DNA from: Eutrophocola sp964503965
GTDB lineage: Bacteria; Pseudomonadota; Gammaproteobacteria; Pseudomonadales; Pseudohongiellaceae
Direction: 5' to 3'
Length of the DNA: 64,000 nt
Assembly (NCBI GenBank): GCA_964503965.1
Contig: CAZDCK010000001.1
Span: 208,164-272,163 of the forward strand
Shown here: positions 17,586 to 26,537 of the stretch, piece after piece
How the letters are laid out: each line of letters begins with the position of its first letter
Numbering within the stretch: position 1 is the stretch's first letter
The notes under the pieces: generated by a model
Told to the model about the DNA's origin: nothing
Seen by the model: the letters and a program-made list of their open reading frames with translations, nothing else
Database searches by the model: none
Made by a program: the position numbers and the translations under genes

Positions 17586-19000
17586 AGGCTGTTGGTGATA
17601 TCCGGAAATACCTTGTAAAACATGATCCAGGCCATGAACAGTGTCAGGCAGAGATTAAGGCTTTGTCCGCAGATATAAAGGATGAGTGGTTTACCCCTGT
17701 GAAACTGGGCCCTGAGTTCCCTGAAATTGGCTGACATACCGATGCTGGCAAAGGCCAGGCAGAACAGCCAGCCACGCATGTCAGACGTAAAATCGAGTAC
17801 ACCATTTTCCACCAGGACCACGGCCACATCACTGTTGAGACTTTCCACCAAAACCGAGAAGAGAATGCTTGCTCCCAGAAAACCCAGGACAAACTTTGGA
17901 AAACGCCGCCAGATTTCAGAAACACCCACGCGCTGACCAGCACTGCCATCCACGCGAGCGGTCCAGTAAACAGCGACACCAAAAGCCAGCACACCGATCA
18001 GGATGTTCTGGATCATTTTGATCGTAGCCGCCACATTCAGTGCGGTATCTCCCAGAAATGCGCCTGCAGCAACAACCGCCCCGGTAGCATCCACTGTCCC
18101 CCCGATCCAGGCACCACCGAGGACTTCCGGCATACCCACAGCATTGATGAAAGCCGGCAGGGCTATCATCATGATCGAGGTAAAAATCATTGACAGGCCA
18201 ACAGCTGTGGTGAGTTCTTCCTTGCTAGCCTTGCAGGCAGCAGCCGTGGCAATAGCCGCGGATACACCACAGACAGACATGTCAGCGCTAATAGTAATAT
18301 TCAGTGTTTTTGAGGAAATTTTCAGGACCTTCTGGCCGAACCAGAAGGTGCTGACCAATACCACCGGCGTAACAATCCAGGCCACAAAAATCCCGGGCAA
18401 GCCAATGGCCAGAATCTTGCCAAACAGTACCTCCGCCCCCAACATAACCAGGCCCGTTTTAATATACAGCTCCGGCTGCAGGGCTGGCCGGACGAACTCC
18501 GGGATACCAAAACTATTGCTGATAACCAGGCCTAGCAGGATTGCCCACAGGGCATAACCCAGCCCCATACTGCGGAACTCACTCTGGTTAGCCAGCAGGT
18601 AAGCCGTCACCGCGACAGCAAATATAAACAGGAACCCACGGGCAAAGGGCAAAACTTTTTGACCGGTGAATTTCATTCCCGTACAGAAAAGTAGAAGAAA
18701 AAGAGCTAACAGCAGAAATGCGGCATGGAGAAAATAAATACTGGAAAGTGAAGACAGGGGATTAAGGTTCCAGCGACCCGGTTTGGAATCGCTTGCCATG
18801 TGGGAAACCACATTGCCTACTCGTGTCCGCCCGGTCACACCTTCCTGCCAAACCTTCCCGTCAAAACCGGCAACAGCACTCCCGTTAACCCAGGAGGTAT
18901 TGATATCATCGTAGGGAATAATCAGGTAGATCAGCAGAGCCAGTGCCAGAATCACAAAACCCAGCAATATGGCCACGGTATCCTCTGTCCATTTTCCCAC
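17582..19000 (-). CDS. YeiH-family putative sulfate exporter (UPF0324)
   Basis: This is an inner-membrane transporter of the YeiH/UPF0324 family, described as putative sulfate exporters. The core motifs are clear: TISADMSVCGVSAAIATAAAC, ELTTAVGLS, and GGTVDATGAVVAAGA, followed by further helices. At 472 residues it is longer than the usual 330-350. The extra part is N-terminal: one helix, a soluble stretch of about 60 residues (including SWVNGSAVAGFDGK) and further helices. It is followed by the coupled 75-residue membrane protein. The transported ion is not shown by the sequence. Confidence 0.85.
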   Translation of the reverse strand: MGKWTEDTVAILLGFVILALALLIYLIIPYDDINTSWVNGSAVAGFDGKVWQEGVTGRTRVGNVVSHMASDSKPGRWNLNPLSSLSSIYFLHAAFLLLALFLLLFCTGMKFTGQKVLPFARGFLFIFAVAVTAYLLANQSEFRSMGLGYALWAILLGLVISNSFGIPEFVRPALQPELYIKTGLVMLGAEVLFGKILAIGLPGIFVAWIVTPVVLVSTFWFGQKVLKISSKTLNITISADMSVCGVSAAIATAAACKASKEELTTAVGLSMIFTSIMMIALPAFINAVGMPEVLGGAWIGGTVDATGAVVAAGAFLGDTALNVAATIKMIQNILIGVLAFGVAVYWTARVDGSAGQRVGVSEIWRRFPKFVLGFLGASILFSVLVESLNSDVAVVLVENGVLDFTSDMRGWLFCLAFASIGMSANFRELRAQFHRGKPLILYICGQSLNLCLTLFMAWIMFYKVFPDITNSL

Positions 19001-19037
19001 TGAGTTATCCCCCCTCAGAGCCCTTCAGTGTGTTTAT

Positions 19038-19556
19038 CTAGAAATCAAATTCATCGACATAATACCGTTCAAAGTAAATATCTTCCTTGTCGAGTTCACC
19101 GGCAAAGATACTCTCAACATCTTCCTCAACACGAGTGATGTAATCGTCCAGCTCTCCCTGGTCCAGGGATTCTATAAGGGCATCACGCCAGACCGAGGCA
19201 TTACGGGTATTGAGCAGTCGAACGGCATTGTCTTTCGCCCATTCACTCCCGATCCTCCCCCCAAGGTGATACAGCCGCTCCGCCACAACTGAGCGATGCG
19301 GCTCTTCAAGTCGTTCGAGCACCTGTTCGGTAAGGCTCTGCCAGCCAGGAGCGATACTGTAGCCGGTATAAAAGCGGGTGACCCAGAGCAGGTAATCATC
19401 CTGGGTCTGGTACGTCTGCACTAGCTGATCTTCCTCATAGGCAGCTTCAAAATAGTCTCTGGGATAGGCATTTTCCGGCCACTGCAGTTCAGGAGCGACC
19501 AGAGAGCATCCCGCCACAAGACTCAACGTCAATATAGTTATCAGCAGTATATTCAT
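19038..19556 (-). CDS. Hypothetical lipoprotein
   Basis: The ATG at 19556 gives a clean lipoprotein signal peptide ending in LVAGC; the frame is open to 19589. The mature protein is acidic, rich in Asp, Glu and Tyr, with no motif I recognise. It is between the PQQ dehydrogenase (74 bases upstream) and the YeiH-like transporter (37 bases downstream), so all three are probably co-transcribed. A role with either neighbour is unproven. Confidence 0.7.
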   Translation of the reverse strand: MNILLITILTLSLVAGCSLVAPELQWPENAYPRDYFEAAYEEDQLVQTYQTQDDYLLWVTRFYTGYSIAPGWQSLTEQVLERLEEPHRSVVAERLYHLGGRIGSEWAKDNAVRLLNTRNASVWRDALIESLDQGELDDYITRVEEDVESIFAGELDKEDIYFERYYVDEFDF

Positions 19557-19630
19557 AGTGACCGCCGGTTTTCCTGTAAAAACCAGCATCCTTTTGATTC
19601 AGTATTCAGGTCAGTGAAATAAAGTGTTGC

Positions 19631-21760
19631 CTACTGCATTAACCTGTCAAGCACAAAGGCACTGACATTCCGTATCTGTTCCGGAGTCAGGGCGCCAGAA
19701 AAGGTCGGCATATTATTTCTGCCATTGGATACGATCGTCGTTACCTGGGCAAGATCCCGAACATTATTCAGGGGCATGGCATTATTATGCCCACCCATCC
19801 CGTCGTCACCATGGCATGGCAGGCAGGTCTGCTTGTAAAGCCTTTCGCCTGCCGCATAATCCGCTTCCCCTTCGGGTATCATGAATTGCCCGGCGTCGGT
19901 GGACGTCACGGAGGCCACTCCCGGCAGGGTATCGCCATACTCGGCTTCATCCATCTGGCCCTCCAGTGAGAACAGCCAGAGGCTGTCACCTCGGGCAGAA
20001 CCCTGGAACAGGTTTCCGCCGGAATAGGCAGCAATATACTGTTTTCCATCACGCTCAAAACTGATGGCAGGCGCATTCATGCCCGCTCCTGTCTGGAAAC
20101 CCCACAGTTCCATACCGGTATCAATATCCAGGGCCGTGAGGCGGCCATCGTTGCGTCCGACAAAAAGCAGGTCCCCTGCTGTAGCCAGGAAACCGGAATA
20201 ACAGGCGTCCTGCCAACGATACTGCCAGACAAGTTTATTGGTGGTCATGTCCACGGCTGCCACGATTCCGACCGTGGGTCGGGTTGAATAGCCAAAGCTG
20301 CCGCCGGTCCAGGTCTTGGTGCCATGTTCTTCAGGCACTTCAGTATCTTCCATGAACAGGGCGACTGATGACTCTGAGGCGCAGACATACATCACCTGTC
20401 TTGAGGGATCATAAGCACTGGGAGCCCAGTTTGCACCACCGGCAAGTCCTGGCTGCACCAGCACGGGTTCATAGAGAAACGGGGTGAAAATTCGCCCCTG
20501 GTTCACCAGCTTTGTGCCTTCCGGCGCCACATCTATGAACTGGGGAATAAAGGAATCGCCAACCGGATGAGGCTGCGTGGGTGACGTAAGCTGTTCTGCT
20601 ATCTGGGGAACCGGTTTTTCCTCGATACCAATCAGCGGCTCACCTGTAATCCTGTCAAGAATATAGACCCAGCCGGTTTTACCCGCTTCCGCTACCGCCT
20701 TGCGCTGTTCACCTTCATATTCCAGGTCAAACAGAATAACGGGATTAGGCGCATCATAGTCCCACAGGTCGTGGTGGACCTGCTGGAAGTGCCAGCGGTA
20801 CTCACCGGTGTGTACATCAATGGCGACAATGGAATCAGTGAAGAGATTATCTCCCTCACGCACAGCACCGTTCATGTCCGGTCCCGGGTTGCCCGTAGAG
20901 AAATATATCAGTCCTAGTTCAGGGTCCAGTGCCGGCGTCTGCCAAACCGTACCTCCACCAAACTCCCAGGCATTGCTGTCTTCAGGCCATGTGTCATGAC
21001 CTACTTCACCCGGCCCGGGAATGGTATAAAAGGTCCAGATCTTCTCTCCGGTTTCCGCATCAAAGGCTTCAACCAGACCACGTACCCCTTTCTCCGCACC
21101 GGCATAACCGGTTATCACCATGCCATCATAATACAAGGGGGCGCCAGTAATACTGTAACCATCCTGCCAGCGGACACTCTGGGTTTCCCAGGCAATTTCA
21201 CCGGTGGTTTCATCAAGGGCTACCAGCCTTGAATCCAGTTGACCAACGAAGACTTTACCCTCTCCCAGGGCAACACCGCGATTATCCCAGCCGCAGCAAA
21301 TACCTTCTCCCATCTCTTCCGGGTAGACGGTATCGTATTCCCAAATCATCTCACCACTGTCCACATCCACAGCGAATACGTCACTGTCACCGGTGGACAT
21401 GTAGAGCACCCCCTCCTTGTAAACAGGAGTGCCTTCAGCGGAATACCGTGTTTCCAGTCCTGAACCATTGAGGTGAACACGCCACTCAGCTTTCAGTTGA
21501 TCGATATTGTCACGGTTGATCTCATCCAGAGGTGACCAACGCTGGTTGGTATAAGATCCGCCATTGGTCGGCCAGGCTTCCACAGGAGGCGCAGACAATG
21601 GGTCCGCCGCAAGCGGATTGGCCATTACAGGCGCTGGCGAGGGTGTTGCCAGTACCGCCGCAGTCTCTGTCGGTTCAGGCGTTTCTGCAGACTCCTGACC
21701 GCAGGCACTGATCAGTGCTGCAAGGAACAGGATGGTGAGGTGGTAAGCAGACTTGTTCAT
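19631..21760 (-). CDS. PQQ-dependent dehydrogenase with C-terminal cytochrome c, lipoprotein
   Basis: This periplasmic quinoprotein should oxidise an alcohol, aldose or aldehyde and pass electrons to its own haem. The 709-residue product has a lipoprotein signal (LISAC, Cys20), an eight-bladed propeller with repeated W motifs, an adjacent Cys pair (EGICCGWDNRG) that sits over PQQ in alcohol dehydrogenases, and the active-site segment HHDLWDYDAPNP. A single cytochrome c domain follows (CLPCH about 64 residues from the end, with NNMP as the likely Met ligand). The DYD sequence has an Asp two residues after the catalytic Asp, as in lanthanide-type XoxF enzymes, but other subfamilies also show it. 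No PQQ synthesis genes are in the window. Confidence 0.9.
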   Translation of the reverse strand: MNKSAYHLTILFLAALISACGQESAETPEPTETAAVLATPSPAPVMANPLAADPLSAPPVEAWPTNGGSYTNQRWSPLDEINRDNIDQLKAEWRVHLNGSGLETRYSAEGTPVYKEGVLYMSTGDSDVFAVDVDSGEMIWEYDTVYPEEMGEGICCGWDNRGVALGEGKVFVGQLDSRLVALDETTGEIAWETQSVRWQDGYSITGAPLYYDGMVITGYAGAEKGVRGLVEAFDAETGEKIWTFYTIPGPGEVGHDTWPEDSNAWEFGGGTVWQTPALDPELGLIYFSTGNPGPDMNGAVREGDNLFTDSIVAIDVHTGEYRWHFQQVHHDLWDYDAPNPVILFDLEYEGEQRKAVAEAGKTGWVYILDRITGEPLIGIEEKPVPQIAEQLTSPTQPHPVGDSFIPQFIDVAPEGTKLVNQGRIFTPFLYEPVLVQPGLAGGANWAPSAYDPSRQVMYVCASESSVALFMEDTEVPEEHGTKTWTGGSFGYSTRPTVGIVAAVDMTTNKLVWQYRWQDACYSGFLATAGDLLFVGRNDGRLTALDIDTGMELWGFQTGAGMNAPAISFERDGKQYIAAYSGGNLFQGSARGDSLWLFSLEGQMDEAEYGDTLPGVASVTSTDAGQFMIPEGEADYAAGERLYKQTCLPCHGDDGMGGHNNAMPLNNVRDLAQVTTIVSNGRNNMPTFSGALTPEQIRNVSAFVLDRLMQ

Positions 21761-21853
21761 GGAATCCCCTTTGATGAAGGCAGTTTTCGCCTTTTCTGTC
21801 GAAGTTGGGATTATATAGAGGGGTTACCGGGTATTTCCAGACACAAACGCTGT

Positions 21854-22351
21854 TCAGGTGATCCTGAATGTTCTCCTGAGAAAGCGCAGTCCCAGGAAAA
21901 CGAATGGCCAGACAATGGCACTGGAGAGGGCCGAGATCATAAAAATAAGATTCGGTGCGGTATTCTGGCTGTTGGCTGTAAGTACCCAGAAAGACAACAA
22001 TTGATGTATACCTACAAGGATCAGGACTGTGCTGCTTTGCTGGACAGCGGTGAACATCCGCATTCGCTGGTAAAGACTCAGGGCCAGGTAAGCCACCAGG
22101 GCCAGTGCCAGGGCATTCATACCCAGCAATGATCCTTCAACCACATCCAGGAAAAAACCGCTAACCCATGCGGTTAACAGGCCAATTCTGTCAGGCAGGG
22201 CCATAACCCAGTAAATCACCACTAAAGCGACCCACTCGGGTCTGTAGGATTCCATCCATTCCGGCAGGGGTAACACTGTCAGGAGTGCCGCCAGGAGAAA
22301 CGTCACCGTTATAATCCAGCCTCCATGGTGTTTGCCAAGTTTAGGTGCCAT
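21854..22351 (-). CDS. mreD: Rod shape-determining protein MreD
   Basis: MreD is an integral inner-membrane part of the elongasome. The 165-residue product is almost entirely hydrophobic with about five helices. It contains the family pattern 'RPEWVALVVIYWVMALP' followed by GLLTAWVSGFFLDVVEG. It follows mreC after six bases in the conserved mreBCD order. Confidence 0.93.
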   Translation of the reverse strand: MAPKLGKHHGGWIITVTFLLAALLTVLPLPEWMESYRPEWVALVVIYWVMALPDRIGLLTAWVSGFFLDVVEGSLLGMNALALALVAYLALSLYQRMRMFTAVQQSSTVLILVGIHQLLSFWVLTANSQNTAPNLIFMISALSSAIVWPFVFLGLRFLRRTFRIT

Positions 22352-22357
22352 AGCCTG

Positions 22358-23182
22358 TTAGTTTTCCTTGAACAACAACAGCACATTCCGGCTGTTATCC
22401 AGCCATGCAGTGGGTTCTACTGTGACGATGGCAAATGGTTCGCCCGGATCATGTTCAACTTCGCTGACTACACCGACAGGATAACCGGCAGGGAAACGAC
22501 CGCCAAATCCGGATGTCACCAGAACATCTCCCTTGATGACATCGAAGGTGTCAGAAATATTGTTCAGTACAAGACGATGCAGACTGTCCTTCGTTCCTGT
22601 GGCAATGGCCCGGTTACCGTTTCGATTGATCTGGACCGGCGTTGAATGCTGGGGATCAGTAATCAGCAGCACCCAACTGTCATAGGGTTCAACTTCGACT
22701 ACCTGCCCCATGAGTCCATAGGCATCAAGCACCGGCTGCCCCACATAAGCGCCATCAGATTTACCTTTATTGATAAGCACGCGTTTGATAAAAGGGTCGG
22801 GAGACTCACCGGTCAGCTGCGCGAGCACCCCGGTTTCATCAACAATACTGGAGGCATTAAGCAAATCGTTGAGACGCTTGTTTTCAGCTTCCAGGTGTTC
22901 AAGCTTCTGTAGGCGATACTGGGTTGTCATCAGTTCTTCCTTGAGCCGCTGGTTTTCCGCAATCAGGTAGCCCCGACTCTGAAGATTTGCATTGACAGAA
23001 TCCTGAATGGATCGGGGAGAATCTGCCAACCAGTGCAAGGGGGTCACGAGGTAGGAAGCATAGAAGCGGACCCGGGAAAGATAGTCAAAGCGGCTGTCCG
23101 CCAGCATCATGACCATGGACAGCAACGCCAGGCCGAGCAACCGATAGCCCTGGGATGAGGATTGTATGAATAAAGATTTAAT
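22358..23182 (-). CDS. mreC: Rod shape-determining protein MreC, apparent ATT start
   Basis: MreC is a bitopic elongasome scaffold protein. The family features are one N-terminal helix ending in LADSR, a coiled coil (about residues 60-90) and the beta domain with LVTSGFGGRFPAGYPVG. No ATG lies at the expected start. Reading upstream of the TTG at 23140, 14 more residues (starting I/M-KSLFIQSSSQGYR) align position by position with the N-terminus of E. coli MreC (MKPIFSRGPSLQIR), with ATT (23180-23182) at the place of the Met codon. AGGGG lies 10 bases before it. The TTG, with AGGG seven bases upstream, is the fallback start and gives 260 residues instead of 274. Confidence 0.92.
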   Translation of the reverse strand: MKSLFIQSSSQGYRLLGLALLSMVMMLADSRFDYLSRVRFYASYLVTPLHWLADSPRSIQDSVNANLQSRGYLIAENQRLKEELMTTQYRLQKLEHLEAENKRLNDLLNASSIVDETGVLAQLTGESPDPFIKRVLINKGKSDGAYVGQPVLDAYGLMGQVVEVEPYDSWVLLITDPQHSTPVQINRNGNRAIATGTKDSLHRLVLNNISDTFDVIKGDVLVTSGFGGRFPAGYPVGVVSEVEHDPGEPFAIVTVEPTAWLDNSRNVLLLFKEN

Positions 23183-23235
23183 GGTTTACCGACCCCTACT
23201 ACTGCAATAGAGATTCAATTACTTTGAATTCGGGA

Positions 23236-23340
23236 TCAAGGATAAAAGGATAAAAGGATAAAAGGAAGCGCCGGGCTAAAGTGGACAGAATAAATATACC
23301 TGCCCCGCTGGCCCTTTATCCCTTTTTCCTTTTATCGTTA
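23236..23340. repeat. Purine-rich octamer repeat between mreB and mreC
   Basis: The 200-base gap between mreB and mreC holds three perfect tandem copies of GATAAAAG (23241-23264) and, about 50 bases later, the pyrimidine-rich CCCTTTATCCCTTTTTCC (23311-23328), which is nearly complementary to the first tract. The two arms could fold into a long stem. A similar purine tract lies in the prmC-moeB gap near 32541-32575. Confidence 0.75.
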
Positions 23341-23385
23341 TGACGACAGAAACAGGAGTTCCTGCCATGAGCAGGCCTTGATGGC

Positions 23386-24423
23386 CTACTCGAGTGTCAA
23401 CAAATCCAGATCATGGGCGTCCATCAGTTCCATGGCCTTGCCTCCGCCCCTGGCAACACAGGTCAGCGGATCATCCGCAACAATGACAGGAAGCCCAGTC
23501 TCTTCACTGAGCAGTTTATCCAGATCGCGCAGCAAAGCGCCTCCCCCGGTAAGGACAAGGCCGCTTTCAGCAATGTCGGATGCCAGTTCGGGTGGAGACT
23601 GTTCCAGGGCACTTTTCACCGCCTGGACAATGGAAGACAGGGGCTCCTGAAGCGCCTCCAGGATTTCATCGCCGTTGAGCGTAAAGCTGCGAGGGACCCC
23701 CTCTGCCAGGTTGCGGCCACGCACATCGATTTCGCGAATTTCATTACTATGAAAGGCGTACCCAATCTCTTTCTTTATACGTTCAGCGGTGGCATCACCA
23801 ATCAGGCTGCCATAATTGCGACGTACATGGGTCGTGATGGCTTCATCGAAGCGGTCTCCACCCACACGCACAGATTCGGAATAAACAACACCGTTCAGGG
23901 AAATGATGGCAATTTCGGTAGTACCACCACCGATATCGACAACCATGGAGCCACTGGCCTGGTCAACGGGAAGACCGGCACCTATGGCGGCAGCCATGGG
24001 TTCTTCGATCAATCGCACCTCGCGTGCCCCGGCACTCATAACAGACTCACGGATAGCGCGTCTTTCTACCTGGGTGGATTTACAGGGAACACATACCAGA
24101 ACTCGGGGACTGGGCCGGATAAATGAATTTTCATGCACCTTGTGAATAAAGTGCTGAAGCATCTTTTCCGTAACCTGGAAATCGGCAATGACACCGTCCT
24201 TTAGTGGTCGAATGGCTGTAATATTGCCCGGTGTTCTACCCAGCATGCGCTTGGCATCGGTACCCACGGCAGTGACGGTCTTCTGGCCGTTGTGAATGCG
24301 GATGGAAACAACAGACGGTTCATTAAGTACAATGCCCTGTTCACGGACATAAATAAGGGTGTTGGCTGTTCCCAGATCTATGGACAGATCATTGGAGAAC
24401 ATACCACGTAACTTCTTCAACAT
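23386..24423 (-). CDS. mreB: Rod shape-determining protein MreB
   Basis: MreB is the bacterial actin that directs side-wall growth. The 345-residue product has the phosphate-binding motif DLGTANTLIY at the N-terminus, VDIGGGTTEIA (phosphate 2) and LTGGGALLRDLD (adenosine motif). A -35/-10 pair lies upstream on the minus strand. It is the first gene of mreBCD, though mreC is separated by a repeat-bearing 200-base gap. Confidence 0.97.
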   Translation of the reverse strand: MLKKLRGMFSNDLSIDLGTANTLIYVREQGIVLNEPSVVSIRIHNGQKTVTAVGTDAKRMLGRTPGNITAIRPLKDGVIADFQVTEKMLQHFIHKVHENSFIRPSPRVLVCVPCKSTQVERRAIRESVMSAGAREVRLIEEPMAAAIGAGLPVDQASGSMVVDIGGGTTEIAIISLNGVVYSESVRVGGDRFDEAITTHVRRNYGSLIGDATAERIKKEIGYAFHSNEIREIDVRGRNLAEGVPRSFTLNGDEILEALQEPLSSIVQAVKSALEQSPPELASDIAESGLVLTGGGALLRDLDKLLSEETGLPVIVADDPLTCVARGGGKAMELMDAHDLDLLTLE

Positions 24424-24486
24424 GGCTTCTGGTAGCCCTCAAAAATTATTATAAGCGGCGGGATTGGCTCTTATCCTCGATAATCC

Positions 24487-24515
24487 AGTATAATTACAGG
24501 ATTGAGCACGGGCAA
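24487..24515 (-). promoter_or_regulatory. Candidate promoter for mreB
   Basis: On the minus strand TTGCCC (24510-24515) and TATACT (24487-24492) are separated by 17 bases. The predicted transcript would have a leader of about 55-60 bases before the mreB ATG. On the plus strand the same place reads TATAAT (24489-24494) with a weaker TTGGCT 19 bases before it, which might serve gatC. Confidence 0.5.
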
Positions 24516-24666
24516 CTCTAGCAATCACAATTACTTAGAGCAAGAATTAAATCCGGATTGTCAGATTTAAGACACATTTTATACCTGTTTTTGCCCGATA
24601 TTTTGTCCAAGGCCTGTTCCCCCGTTAATCAGGCCTGCAACAGCACATGGATTCTGGAGTTTTTGC

Positions 24667-24954
24667 ATGTCAATTGAACTAACCGATGTGGATAATATTG
24701 CGAACCTTGCCCGCCTGCAGCTGACTGATGCTGAGCGCGAAGAGTCCGCAAAAAGCATGTCCAATATACTTGATCTCATCGACCAGATGCAGTCTGTGGA
24801 CACGGAAAACGTCGCACCACTAGCCCATGCCTTCGATGCCGTTCAACGTTTGCGGGAAGACAGGGTAACTGAGACCAATCGTCGTGACGAGCTGCAGCAA
24901 ATTGCGCCTGAAACGGAAGACGGACTCTTCCTTGTTCCCAAAGTGATCGAATAA
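24667..24954 (+). CDS. gatC: Asp/Glu-tRNA amidotransferase subunit C
   Basis: GatC stabilises the GatAB amidotransferase, which turns misacylated Asp-tRNA(Asn) or Glu-tRNA(Gln) into the correct amide form. The 95-residue product has the family pattern VDNIANLARLQLTDAE and the ending 'GLFLVPKVIE'. Divergence from mreBCD is common in this group. It leads the gatCAB operon. Confidence 0.95.
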   Translation: MSIELTDVDNIANLARLQLTDAEREESAKSMSNILDLIDQMQSVDTENVAPLAHAFDAVQRLREDRVTETNRRDELQQIAPETEDGLFLVPKVIE

Positions 24955-25055
24955 GACCGGCGCTAGAAAACTTTATAGTTCTTCCGATTTATCACCCAGT
25001 ATTATTGATTAACCACCGCTCATCCGGTTGATGGCGGAATACAGTATCAGGATAA

Positions 25056-26513
25056 ATGACAATGACTGATTTGGGCCTGGCACAAATTTCCAGGGCACTC
25101 GACAAAGGGGAATTCTCCAGCACAGAACTCACTGGCGAATACCTGAAAAAAATTAATAGTGAAAACCCGGCACTCAATGCCTACATTACTGTTTGTGAAG
25201 AACAGGCCATGGCACAGGCAAAAACGGCAGATGAGATTCGCAGTCAGGGGAATGCCGGCCCATTCACCGGAATTCCCATCGCGCACAAGGACCTGTTTTG
25301 TACACAGGGTGTTCGTACTTCTTGCGCGTCAAAAATGCTCGATAATTTCATTGCCCCCTATGATGCAACAGTTGTGGAACGCTTTAACCAGGCAAATGCT
25401 GTCATGCTGGGCAAGACCAACATGGATGAATTTGCCATGGGCTCATCCAATGAAACCAGTTTTTATGGTCCGGTAAAAAACCCATGGGATCATACCAAGG
25501 TTCCCGGCGGATCTTCCGGTGGCTCAGCAGCCGCTGTAGCTGCAGGACTGTGTGCTGGAGCAACAGCCACTGATACAGGCGGCTCAATCCGCCAGCCTGC
25601 CTCTTTTACCGGTATTACCGGTCTCAAGCCGACCTATGGGCGTGTCTCACGCTGGGGAATGATTGCGTTTGCATCCAGCCTGGACCAGGCCGGTACCATG
25701 ACACGGTCTGCTGAGGATGCGGCCCTGATGCTGAATGTCATGGCCGGACTTGATGACAAAGACTCCACCAGTAATGCAATCCCGGCTGAAGACTATACCG
25801 CCGGTCTCGAAAAACCATTGGAAGGACTCAGAATCGGCATACCAACCCAGCATTTCTCCGAAGGGCTGAACGCTGATGTGGAAAAGGTCATTCGCGAAGC
25901 CATTGCTGAGTACGAAAAACTTGGTGCAACTGTAAAGGAAATAAGCCTGGACAACAGCCATCTGTCTGTATCCGCCTATTACGTCATTGCACCAGCAGAA
26001 GCTTCCGCGAACCTGTCACGATATGACGGTGTGCGCTATGGCTATCGCTGTGACAATCCGTCTGACCTGGATGACATGTACAAGCGTACCCGCAGCGAAG
26101 GTTTCGGCAATGAGGTCAAGCGTCGTATCATGGTCGGAACCTATGCCCTGTCTGCAGGATATTACGATGCCTACTATATCAAGGCCCAGAAAATCCGCCG
26201 CCTGATCAAGCAGGACTTCCAGAAAGCCTTTGAAGAAGTCGATGTCATCATGGGACCAACCTCTCCGCATACAGCGTTTGATATTGGCTCCAAGAATGAT
26301 GATCCGGTCACCATGTATCTGGAAGACATCTACACGATTGCAGTTAACCTTGCCGGACTACCGGGAATCTCCATTCCGGCCGGACTCGTAAATGGATTAC
26401 CAATTGGTCTCCAGATTGTTGGCAAGGACTTTTCTGAAGCACAATTATTGAATGTTGCCCATAAATTCCAGCAGGCAACTGATTGGCACGCCAAAATGCC
26501 AGGCAATGCATAA
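25056..26513 (+). CDS. gatA: Asp/Glu-tRNA amidotransferase subunit A
   Basis: GatA is the amidase subunit that releases ammonia from glutamine. The 485-residue protein belongs to the amidase signature family with the Lys-Ser-Ser triad: the lysine in AHKDLF (near residue 77), the serine in GGSSGGSAAA and the nucleophile in TDTGGSIRQPAS. An AGGA site lies between the two candidate ATG codons at 25056 and 25062 and suits the second better. It lies between gatC and gatB. Confidence 0.96.
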   Translation: MTMTDLGLAQISRALDKGEFSSTELTGEYLKKINSENPALNAYITVCEEQAMAQAKTADEIRSQGNAGPFTGIPIAHKDLFCTQGVRTSCASKMLDNFIAPYDATVVERFNQANAVMLGKTNMDEFAMGSSNETSFYGPVKNPWDHTKVPGGSSGGSAAAVAAGLCAGATATDTGGSIRQPASFTGITGLKPTYGRVSRWGMIAFASSLDQAGTMTRSAEDAALMLNVMAGLDDKDSTSNAIPAEDYTAGLEKPLEGLRIGIPTQHFSEGLNADVEKVIREAIAEYEKLGATVKEISLDNSHLSVSAYYVIAPAEASANLSRYDGVRYGYRCDNPSDLDDMYKRTRSEGFGNEVKRRIMVGTYALSAGYYDAYYIKAQKIRRLIKQDFQKAFEEVDVIMGPTSPHTAFDIGSKNDDPVTMYLEDIYTIAVNLAGLPGISIPAGLVNGLPIGLQIVGKDFSEAQLLNVAHKFQQATDWHAKMPGNA

Positions 26514-26537
26514 CAGACATACAGGTTAAACAACAAA

